Shown one piece after another: positions 57,801 to 64,000 of a DNA stretch of 64,000 nucleotides. A program made the position numbers and the translations under genes. The notes under the pieces were generated by a model. The model was not told the origin of the DNA. It saw only the letters and a list, made by a program, of their open reading frames with translations, and made no database searches. This DNA is from Pseudofrankia inefficax. Lineage in GTDB: Bacteria; Actinomycetota; Actinomycetes; Frankiales; Frankiaceae. The stretch lies in NCBI RefSeq assembly GCF_000166135.1, contig NC_014666.1:7006001-7070000 (forward strand), given 5' to 3'. How positions within the stretch are numbered: the stretch's first letter is position 1; the number at the start of each line of letters is the position of its first letter.

Positions 57801-57878
57801 CTTGATCGCTGGTTTGGCCCTCGCCTGGTCATCAAACCGCGCCGGTTACAGCCACGCGAGGGCCAAAACGCCGATCTT
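57801..57878. repeat. Intergenic palindromic repeat, copy C
   Basis: The left end CTTGATCGCTGGTTTGGCCC and the right end are near-complementary (GGTTTGGCCCTCGC against GCGAGGGCCAAAAC). The centre of ~35 bases differs from copies A and B. It lies between two convergent genes, as the other copies do. Confidence 0.7.
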
Positions 57879-57968
57879 GCTGGTCTCGAGGCGCGGCCAG
57901 CCTCGTCAGACGCGACGCTTGTCCCGACCAGGACCTCGAATCGCCGCGGTCGAGGCCCGTAGGTCCGG

Positions 57969-58472
57969 TCAGGGGACGTAGGACCAGCCTGACCATCGAG
58001 TCACGCTGACCAGGATCGCGGGCCCGGCCGGGGGCCGGTCGCGGTATTGCGGGTAACGGGCGGACAGGGCACGCACCGCCGTGGCATGGACCGGATGCGC
58101 AGGCTCGACGACTTGGGCGATGCCATCCGCCCGCGCCCACCACAGACGAGTCCATTCGTCGTCGTACTCGTCCACGAGCAGGGTCACGCGCGGTTCGTGG
58201 GCGATGTCGTCCAACCGGCGCAGCCGCGTCGTCCGCTTCGGCTTGTGGTCGACCGCCATCACGATCGTCCCCAGCGCGTCGGGCGTCCCCAGCCCGTCCT
58301 GCGTCCCCAGGATGCCTGGCGTGCCCAGCCCGACCGGCGTTCCCAGGATGTCCGGCCCAGGCAGGAGGGCGAAGGTGACGGGCACGAGCCGGGGCGCTCC
58401 CCCGGCCGCGACGGTCGCGAGCCGCGCGACCCGCGCGGCCGCGAACCGGGCGCGAGCCTCCCCTGGCGTCAC
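57969..58472 (-). CDS. F420/FMN split-barrel (PPOX-type) protein
   Basis: About 167 residues of the pyridoxamine-oxidase-like fold close to the actinobacterial group TIGR03668. The order is EARARFAAARVARLATV, RLVPVTFALLPG, a strand VMAVDHKPKRTTRLRRLDDI, RVTLLVDEYDDEWTRLWWARADG and a C-terminal RYPQYRDRPPAGPAI. Many members bind F420 and reduce or oxidise small molecules. A repeat of ILGTPVGL-type units (about five LGT motifs) is inserted between two strands. GTG at 58472 fits the family start; a longer frame begins at 58574. It converges on copy C of the repeat. Confidence 0.82.
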   Translation of the reverse strand: MTPGEARARFAAARVARLATVAAGGAPRLVPVTFALLPGPDILGTPVGLGTPGILGTQDGLGTPDALGTIVMAVDHKPKRTTRLRRLDDIAHEPRVTLLVDEYDDEWTRLWWARADGIAQVVEPAHPVHATAVRALSARYPQYRDRPPAGPAILVSVTRWSGWSYVP

Positions 58473-58786
58473 CGCGTACGCCTGCCCTGACCTCGGAACA
58501 CGTCCATGGGCCGGATCAAACAGCACACTCCCCTGGCGTGCGCCGTTTGCGTTCGGCGCCACGAGTGCGTCCACTGCCGCGTCCTGGACGGAATGCCGCG
58601 AATCCGCTCGGTGGTCGAGCCACCGCCGTGATCGGTCGCCTTCGCGGATGACTCGGTCAAGAGACGGCTTGCTCGACGCCGTGCTGGGAGATCACGGAGC
58701 AGCGCGCATCCACTTCCGCGCGAAGTTACCCATCGGTATGCTCACCGTGCCGTACCGGACGACCGCAGCGGAGGGAACGAACCGCG
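58473..58786. promoter_or_regulatory. Divergent intergenic region before the acyl-CoA dehydrogenase
   Basis: About 310 bases that may include an N-terminal extension of the split-barrel gene up to 58574. A hairpin CGGTGG-TCGAG-CCACCG lies at 58609-58625, and a mildly AT-rich stretch near 58720-58740 may hold the dehydrogenase promoter. No other gene is evident. Confidence 0.35.
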
Positions 58787-59998
58787 ATGGGCTTCAGCCT
58801 CGATCTGACGGACGAGCAGAGCGAACTGCGCGACTGGGTGCACGGCTTCGCCGCCGAGGTCGTCCGGCCGGCGGCGTCCGAGTGGGACGAGCGGGAAGAG
58901 ACGCCCTGGCCCGTCATCCAGGAGGCCGCCAAGATCGGCCTCTACGGGTTCGACTCGCTCGCGACGATGTTCGGGGACGAGACCGGCCTGTCGCTGCCGA
59001 TCGCCTCCGAGGAGCTGTTCTGGGGCGACGCCGGCATTGGCCTGTCCATCATGGGGAGCAGCCTCGCCGCGGCCGGGATCTCGTCGGCCGGCACGCTGGA
59101 GCAGCTCGTCGAGTGGGCGCCGCAGTGCTACGGCGACGCGTCCGACCCGAAGCTCGGCGCCTTCTGCGTCTCCGAGCCCGGCGCCGGCTCCGATGTCTCG
59201 TCGCTGCGCACCAGGGCCAGGTACGACGAGGCAACCGACGAATGGGTCCTCAACGGCCAGAAGGCCTGGATCACCAACGGCGGCATCGCGAACATTCACG
59301 TGGTCGTCGCCTCCGTCGACCCGGAGCTCAAGTCCCGAGGCCAGGCCACCTTCGTCATCCCGCCGAACACCCCCGGCCTGGTCGCCGCCAAGAAGATCAA
59401 AAAACTCGGCCTGCGCGCCTCGCACACGGCCGACCTCTTCTTCGACGACGTCCGCGTCCCCGGCAGCTGCCTGCTCGGCGGCAAGGACAAGCTCGACGCC
59501 AGGCTGGCCAAGGCCCGCGAAGGCGGCCACTCCCGCGGCCAGGGCGCGATGGCGACCTTCGAACGCACCCGCCCCACCGTCGGCGCCCAGGCGGTCGGCA
59601 TCGCCCGTGCCGCCTACGAATACGCCCTCGACTACGCCAAGACCCGCGAGACGTTCGGCCGGCCCATCATCGAGAACCAGGCGATCGCTTTCGCCCTGGC
59701 CGACATGAAGACAGAGATCGACGCCGCCCGCCTGCTCATCTGGCGAGCCGCCTGGATGGGCAAGCAGGACAAGACGTTCCTCGCCGGCGAGGGCTCCATG
59801 TCCAAGCTGAAGGCCGGCGAGGTCGCGGTCGCCGTCACGGAGAAGGCCGTCCAGATCCTCGGCGGCGCCGGGTACAGCCGCGAACACCCAGTCGAACGCA
59901 TGTACCGCGATTCCAAGATTTACACCATCTTCGAGGGCACCTCCGAGATCCAGCGCCTGGTGATCGCCCGCGCCATCTCCGGTGTGCACATTCGTTGA
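58787..59998 (+). CDS. Acyl-CoA dehydrogenase
   Basis: A 403-residue flavoenzyme with the typical ACAD layout. It shows the FAD/substrate-loop motifs FCVSEPGAGSDVSSL and NGQKAWITNGG, then IARAAYEYALDYAKTRETFGRPI, VQILGGAGYSREHPVERMYRDSKI and the FEGTSEIQRL end. The catalytic glutamate is Glu383 in FEGTSEIQ. It oxidises an acyl-CoA to the 2-enoyl-CoA and passes electrons to ETF. GGAGGGAAC lies upstream of the ATG. It converges on an enoyl-CoA hydratase. Both fit the same catabolic route, possibly with the P450 and SDR genes downstream. Confidence 0.94.
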   Translation: MGFSLDLTDEQSELRDWVHGFAAEVVRPAASEWDEREETPWPVIQEAAKIGLYGFDSLATMFGDETGLSLPIASEELFWGDAGIGLSIMGSSLAAAGISSAGTLEQLVEWAPQCYGDASDPKLGAFCVSEPGAGSDVSSLRTRARYDEATDEWVLNGQKAWITNGGIANIHVVVASVDPELKSRGQATFVIPPNTPGLVAAKKIKKLGLRASHTADLFFDDVRVPGSCLLGGKDKLDARLAKAREGGHSRGQGAMATFERTRPTVGAQAVGIARAAYEYALDYAKTRETFGRPIIENQAIAFALADMKTEIDAARLLIWRAAWMGKQDKTFLAGEGSMSKLKAGEVAVAVTEKAVQILGGAGYSREHPVERMYRDSKIYTIFEGTSEIQRLVIARAISGVHIR

Positions 59999-60040
59999 GG
60001 CCGGTTAGCGGTTGATCACCATCCTGGCGATCTGGCTCGT

Positions 60041-60889
60041 CTAGAGACGGCCGGAGGTTCGGAGATCCTCGGGGACCCACTCGGGGTTGCGGCGCTGGGA
60101 AAACGCGAGCCAGCCCTCACGGGCTTCGGATCCGTAGACGCTCTTGTCCATGGTCATGCGGTCGTAGCTGCCATAGTGCGTGGCGATGACGCGTTTGACG
60201 TCGGCGCGAGCCTCCGGCGCGCCGCGACAGCACGCGCGCAATGCTTCGAGCGCGACATCCTGCACCTCCTCGTGCGGGACCACCCGCGCGACCAGGCCCC
60301 AGTCCAAGGCCTCCGCGGCGGTGACGACGCGTCCGGTGTACAGCATGTCCTTCGCCCGCGCGGGGCCGATCTGGGCTGGCAGGTACTGGGCGTATCCGGT
60401 GTCGGCGATGCCGCGGTAGACCTCGGGTGCCCGAAAGGTGGCCCGGTCGCTGGCGACCGCCAGGTCGGACATGATCGCGATGAGCAGGCCACCGCCCTGG
60501 GCGATGCCGTTGACGGCGCTCACGACCGGCTTGCGGGAGTGTCGGATCGCATCGAAGGGCGTGTTGTCCATGCCGAAGAGCATCGGGCCGCCCCAGTCAT
60601 CCGGGGCATTGTGCCCCAGGTCGCCGCCGGGGATGAAGATGTCTCCACTCCCCGTGATCAGCAGGCCGGCCAACTCCGGATCGCGGTTGACGAGGTCAAC
60701 GGCGTAACGGAGTCCGAAGTACATCGCCGCCGTCAACGCGTTGCGTGCCTCGGGCCGGTCGACCGTGCAGAAAGCAAGGGCACCCCGGCGCTCAAACCGC
60801 AGGAACGGTGTACCCAGCCAGTCCCCATCCGGCGGGCGCGCTCCACTCGCCTTCCCGTCAGGACTCTCGTGGTCGACGTCGCTGCCCAT
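60041..60889 (-). CDS. Enoyl-CoA hydratase/isomerase family protein
   Basis: A 282-residue crotonase-fold protein. DRPEARNALTAAMYFGLR gives the N-terminal A-L/M motif and VSAVNGIAQGGGLLIAIMSDLAVAS the oxyanion Gly. The two glutamates of hydratases do not both appear: the first position is L-I-A in GGGLLIA and the second is in FRAPEVYRGI. It may therefore act as isomerase, hydrolase or another crotonase type. GGAG is eight bases before the ATG at 60889. It follows the P450 gene on the same strand with a 138-base gap. Confidence 0.88.
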   Translation of the reverse strand: MGSDVDHESPDGKASGARPPDGDWLGTPFLRFERRGALAFCTVDRPEARNALTAAMYFGLRYAVDLVNRDPELAGLLITGSGDIFIPGGDLGHNAPDDWGGPMLFGMDNTPFDAIRHSRKPVVSAVNGIAQGGGLLIAIMSDLAVASDRATFRAPEVYRGIADTGYAQYLPAQIGPARAKDMLYTGRVVTAAEALDWGLVARVVPHEEVQDVALEALRACCRGAPEARADVKRVIATHYGSYDRMTMDKSVYGSEAREGWLAFSQRRNPEWVPEDLRTSGRL

Positions 60890-61027
60890 CAGAATTTCTC
60901 CAAAACTCGATTGATAGGGACTACGCCTATTATCGAAACCGCTCACCCGGCGAGTGGTCAGGTATCCGAGTGCCGGAGGTTCCAGCACCCGAGTCGGCTG
61001 TAGCCCCGGCAGTTCAGCCCACGCGTG

Positions 61028-62221
61028 CTACGCCGCGATAGCCCCGCCCCCGGTGGCGAAAGGAAGGTTCGCGGCACCACGGACGTTGGACGACACCTTC
61101 ATGACGGCGCGGTCGGGGTCCGCGACAAAATCGGGGTAGCGCCGAAGAACCTCCTCGAGGGCGACCTTGACCTCCAGGCGGGCCAGGTGCGCGCCAAGGC
61201 AGCGGTGGATGCCGAACCCGAAGAAGAGCGTCGACGGCTCGTCCCGGCGGTTCAGGTCGAACACGTCAGGACTGGCGTAGACCCGCTCGTCCCGCAGCGC
61301 CGAGCCGGTGATCAACATGACCCGGTCCCCTGCCGGAATGGTGACCCCGTGCAACTGGACGTCGCGTTTCGCCGTCCGGCCCTGCAGCTGAGAAGGCGCG
61401 TCGAAGCGGAGCGTCTCGCTGGCGGCCCGGTCGTAGAGACCTGGATCGGCCAGGAGGAGGCGGCGCTGCTCGGGGAAGCGGGTCAGCGCCATCAGCCCGT
61501 TCGGGATCGCCTTCGCGACGGTCTCGTGGCCGGCGACGCTCATTTCCAAGAAGCGGAAGGCGATCTCCTCGTCGTCCAGCCGGCGCGTGGAGCCGTCCTC
61601 GTCCTCGACCTCGGTCTGGATCAGGAGGCTGATCGGATCATCGGTCGGATTCCGGCGCCGCTCAGCTACCAGCGAGAGATAGAGGTTGAGCAGTATCCCG
61701 CTGTTCTCGACGAACGCCTGCTCGTCGTCACCGCCCTCGCCGCGCGACAGCATCCGGTCGGCGGCCTCGTTGACGCCCGCGCGGTCCTCCCGGGGAATGC
61801 CGAGAAGCTCACTGATCACGTCCAGCGGCAGCGTCACCGAGAAGTCGCGGACGACGTCGAACTCGTCGGCGTCGACGAAGCGGTCCAGTAGCTCGCCGGC
61901 CCGGCTGCGAATGAAGGGCTCCAGATCCAGCATCCGCTTCGGCGAGAAGACCTTGCCGACGATCTTCCGATGCCAGCGGTGCTCCGGCGGGTCCCTGAGG
62001 ATGATCATCGGAGCGCCGGCCTCGCTGCCCTCGATCGTGACACCGCCGGTGCTGGAGTAGGTCTCCCAGTCGTTGTGGGCCGCGAGGACGTCCGCGTGCC
62101 GGGACAGCGCCCAGAACTTCAGGTCCGGGTTCCAGTAGACCGGCGCCTCGTCCCGCAGGGCCCGGTAGACCGGATAGGGGTCGCGATACGTGGCGAGATC
62201 ATATGGATTGAACTCGATCAT
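61028..62221 (-). CDS. Cytochrome P450
   Basis: A 397-residue soluble bacterial P450. The I-helix is EMSVAGHETVAKA (with the A-G-x-E-T pattern), the K-helix ExxR is ETLR and the heme loop FGFGIHRCLGAHLAR contains the axial Cys341. It would hydroxylate a hydrophobic substrate using ferredoxin electrons; no ferredoxin gene is next to it. GGGAG is five bases before the ATG. It lies with an enoyl-CoA-hydratase-like gene, an SDR and an acyl-CoA dehydrogenase, so steroid, terpene or fatty-acid turnover is plausible but not shown. Confidence 0.95.
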   Translation of the reverse strand: MIEFNPYDLATYRDPYPVYRALRDEAPVYWNPDLKFWALSRHADVLAAHNDWETYSSTGGVTIEGSEAGAPMIILRDPPEHRWHRKIVGKVFSPKRMLDLEPFIRSRAGELLDRFVDADEFDVVRDFSVTLPLDVISELLGIPREDRAGVNEAADRMLSRGEGGDDEQAFVENSGILLNLYLSLVAERRRNPTDDPISLLIQTEVEDEDGSTRRLDDEEIAFRFLEMSVAGHETVAKAIPNGLMALTRFPEQRRLLLADPGLYDRAASETLRFDAPSQLQGRTAKRDVQLHGVTIPAGDRVMLITGSALRDERVYASPDVFDLNRRDEPSTLFFGFGIHRCLGAHLARLEVKVALEEVLRRYPDFVADPDRAVMKVSSNVRGAANLPFATGGGAIAA

Positions 62222-62412
62222 TGGTGCTCCCGATCAGAAGTCGGGCCCCGCGGTTCTGCGACACGCCGCAAGCCCAGATACGAAATGAGAAGGCGCTTCG
62301 CGGCAACGGCGTCGCGCCAGGCGCCGAGCAACGGGCGCAAACCAGGAACAGCGTTGTCACCTGCGGCCCAGAGACAAGGGTGAGGCGCGCTCACACGCGG
62401 CCTGGGCGACGT

Positions 62413-63243
62413 TCAGGTATTCAACAGGCCGGCTTCGTCGAGAAGTTCACCGACGGCCGCCTGTTGTCCCAGGCTCGTCATCGCCGTCGCGTCGAGCGGC
62501 GCGCTCGCCGGGTTGAACACCACGTCGTCGACCGCGATCTTCGGATGCGCGAGCGCGAAGGCCGTCAGCTCAGCGAGGGCGGTACCGACGTCGTCAACGT
62601 GCATGAAGTCGGCGGTGACGATGCCGGTGCCGGCCCACTTGGGCAGCACCTCGCCGAGCACGTCGTCACCGTAGTCGCGGTAGATGTCGGTCGGCGTCGT
62701 AGCGCCGATGGTGAGCTTGAGGAAGCGGTGCTCAGGATGCTCCAGCCGCCAGGTGCGCAGCGAATGCTCCAGCGCCGCCTTGGTCGCGCCATAGGCGCCG
62801 AGGCCGTGTAACGGTTGCGCGACATTGGCGCTCGACACGTACAGGAACAGGCCCGGTTCGGTGCGAGCCTTCACGGCGGCGGCGGTCATCAGCGCCGGGC
62901 CGACGACGTTGGTGGCGAAGGCGTCCGTCCAGGTCTCGGCCGCGAGCCGCGTCATCAGTTGCAGCGGCGAGCAGCCGATCGGGAACAGCACGGCGTCCAG
63001 GCCACCAAGCTGGTCCGTGGCGACCTCGACGACCCGGACGCACTCGTCGGCGTCGCGAAGGTCCGCCGGGATCGCGACCGCGCCGATGGAGCCGGCCAGT
63101 TCTTCGAGCTGGCCGGCGCGCCGGCCGACGACCGCTACTTCGCCGCCCGCGCGCGCCACCGTGATGGCCGTCGACCGGCCGACTCCGGAGGACGCACCCA
63201 CGAGCAGGATCCTGCGTCCCTTGAGGTCAATCTCAAGGCCCAT
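62413..63243 (-). CDS. Short-chain dehydrogenase/reductase
   Basis: A 276-residue SDR with ILLVGASSGVGRSTAITVA, VAVVGRRAGQLEELA, the catalytic Ser region LYVSSANVAQPLHG and YGATKAALE with Tyr and Lys. The NAG motif is replaced by FPIGCSPL, an unusual change near the active site. The substrate is unknown. GGGAG lies six bases before the ATG at 63243. An AT-rich patch (TTTTATATCC, near 63380-63390) upstream is a likely promoter. A TetR gene is divergent across this promoter region and could control it. Confidence 0.88.
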   Translation of the reverse strand: MGLEIDLKGRRILLVGASSGVGRSTAITVARAGGEVAVVGRRAGQLEELAGSIGAVAIPADLRDADECVRVVEVATDQLGGLDAVLFPIGCSPLQLMTRLAAETWTDAFATNVVGPALMTAAAVKARTEPGLFLYVSSANVAQPLHGLGAYGATKAALEHSLRTWRLEHPEHRFLKLTIGATTPTDIYRDYGDDVLGEVLPKWAGTGIVTADFMHVDDVGTALAELTAFALAHPKIAVDDVVFNPASAPLDATAMTSLGQQAAVGELLDEAGLLNT

Positions 63244-63540
63244 CGGGCACTCCCGTCGATCAGCGTGCACCGGCCCACAGGCCGGATCTTGGAAAGGGAA
63301 GGTGTCCATCGCCGCCTCGGCGGGCCAGCGCCCGCGGGCGGGTTCGCCACCGGGCGTGGCGAGCTAGGAGCCGATCGTATTTTATATCCAATATTCGTTC
63401 TGGCGGCCGGGTCAAGTACCTTCCCCGAGGCGGGGCGTGCCGACGAGGCCGCGGCCGACGCCGGGTCCACGCGCGGGTCCACGCGCGCCCCCGAGAACGG
63501 TGCGCCCGAATCATGCACCCCAGGCGGGTCGATGACTAGA

Positions 63541-63559
63541 GTGTCCAGTCACTGGACAC
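63541..63559. promoter_or_regulatory. TetR-type operator
   Basis: GTGTCCAGTCACTGGACAC is a perfect 9-1-9 palindrome 22 bases upstream of the TetR start codon. It fits autoregulation by the TetR protein, and possibly control of the divergent SDR operon as well. Confidence 0.7.
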
Positions 63560-63581
63560 AACGCGATCGGAGGAAGGCCTG

Positions 63582-64000
63582 GTGCCCAGCAACGCGCCGA
63601 AAGGTGGTCTGCGGGCCGCACAGCGGGCGTTCACCCACACCAAGTTCATCGACGCCGCGGTGATCGAGTTCGCCGAGCGGGGGTACGCCCGCACCACGGT
63701 CGACGACATCGTCTCCCGGGCCGGAGCCACCCGAGCCACCTTCTACCTGCACTTTCGTGGCAAGGCGGACATTCTTCGGGAGCTGTACGACCGGCTCATG
63801 GCGACCTTCGAGGGCATCTACGACGAGATGGGCTCGATCGCGCGTCAGCCAACGCTGGAGAGCATCCGGGGCTGGCTCCGCACGGACGTGGCGCGCTGGG
63901 CCTCGATCCGGCAGTATGGCGCGCCGCTGTGGGAGGGCTCCGTCATCGACCCGGAGATCCGGACGCTGGTCGAACAGGGCTACAAGATCCATATCCGCTA
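63582..64000 (+). CDS. TetR-family regulator, C-terminus beyond the window
   Basis: From a GTG at 63582 with GGAGGAAGG upstream, the frame is open to the end (about 139 codons). The helix-turn-helix is FIDAAVIEFAERGYARTTVDDIVSRAG, then ATRATFYLHFRGKADILRELYDRL. The ligand domain has begun (WLRTDVARWASIRQYG) when the window ends. It is divergent from the SDR/P450 group and preceded by a perfect palindrome. Confidence 0.88.
   Translation, partial: MPSNAPKGGLRAAQRAFTHTKFIDAAVIEFAERGYARTTVDDIVSRAGATRATFYLHFRGKADILRELYDRLMATFEGIYDEMGSIARQPTLESIRGWLRTDVARWASIRQYGAPLWEGSVIDPEIRTLVEQGYKIHIR

Noticed and set aside
55313-57835. Minus-strand open frame of about 840 codons
   Set aside because: Runs against the kinase and nitroreductase genes, both of which have family motifs; the product is low complexity.
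1-64000. Prophage, insertion sequence, integrase, tRNA or rRNA genes
   Set aside because: No transposase, integrase or phage motif and no tRNA-like cloverleaf was noticed while reading; I could not run a dedicated search.

Overview
The window is a piece of a very GC-rich actinobacterial chromosome. Codons strongly favour G/C in the third position, starts are often GTG with GGAG-type ribosome sites, and stop/start overlaps (ATGA, GTGA) are common. Gene content (many CoA-dependent catabolic enzymes, an actinobacterial-type Ser/Thr kinase, HelD-type helicase, F420/FMN split-barrel protein, RsbW and SpoIIE regulators) suggests a Frankia/Pseudofrankia-like genus; that placement is inference. I see no rRNA, tRNA, CRISPR array, prophage or intact insertion sequence.

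Region 1 (1-10.5 kb) is a catabolic locus: an ABC importer (lipoprotein, double ATPase, start of a permease), a metal-dependent amidohydrolase, an aldehyde dehydrogenase, a gamma-resorcylate-decarboxylase-like protein, a GntR regulator, an AceE-like thiamine-diphosphate enzyme and a Lrp/AsnC regulator. Nearly identical AT-rich palindromes lie in all three divergent promoter regions, which suggests one local GntR regulon. Region 2 (10.5-25 kb) is mixed housekeeping and regulation: anti-sigma factor, RibD-type reductase, HrpB helicase, TylF-type methyltransferase, a SigJ-like ECF sigma factor with DoxX, a methyltransferase / short-chain dehydrogenase / eukaryote-like sterol-reductase run, an acyltransferase, a SpoIIE phosphatase and a glycerophosphodiesterase. 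Region 3 (25-34.6 kb) has a TetR/MFS efflux pair around a clear operator, then a minus-strand fatty-acyl-CoA operon. Its thiolase lacks both catalytic cysteines, and its FadB-like partner has lost the active-site residues of the dehydrogenase half.

Region 4 (36.3-47.8 kb) is the most striking part. It is a minus-strand cluster encoding an Hsp70-like fragment, an Hsp70 ATPase fused to a PQQ-type beta-propeller, an Hsp70 ATPase on a transmembrane stalk, a membrane-anchored GrpE-like exchange factor, a dynamin-like GTPase, a Gly/Asp-rich protein, an ECF sigma factor and a second dynamin-like GTPase. Three of the genes have matching ECF-type promoters (GGAAC or GGACC, 17-18 bp, then CGTCC). The layout recalls mycobacterial iniBAC, but with a complete membrane-bound chaperone/exchange-factor pair added. 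I propose it is a membrane-stress module.

Region 5 (48-64 kb) holds an ABC exporter with an unusual insertion in its nucleotide-binding domain, a HelD/HelR-type RNA-polymerase helicase, an HhH-GPD-like protein, a transmembrane Ser/Thr kinase, an Acg-type nitroreductase and a split-barrel protein. It ends with an acyl-CoA dehydrogenase / enoyl-CoA hydratase / P450 / short-chain dehydrogenase group with a TetR regulator that runs off the end. A ~75-80 bp palindromic repeat occurs three times, each time between convergent genes.
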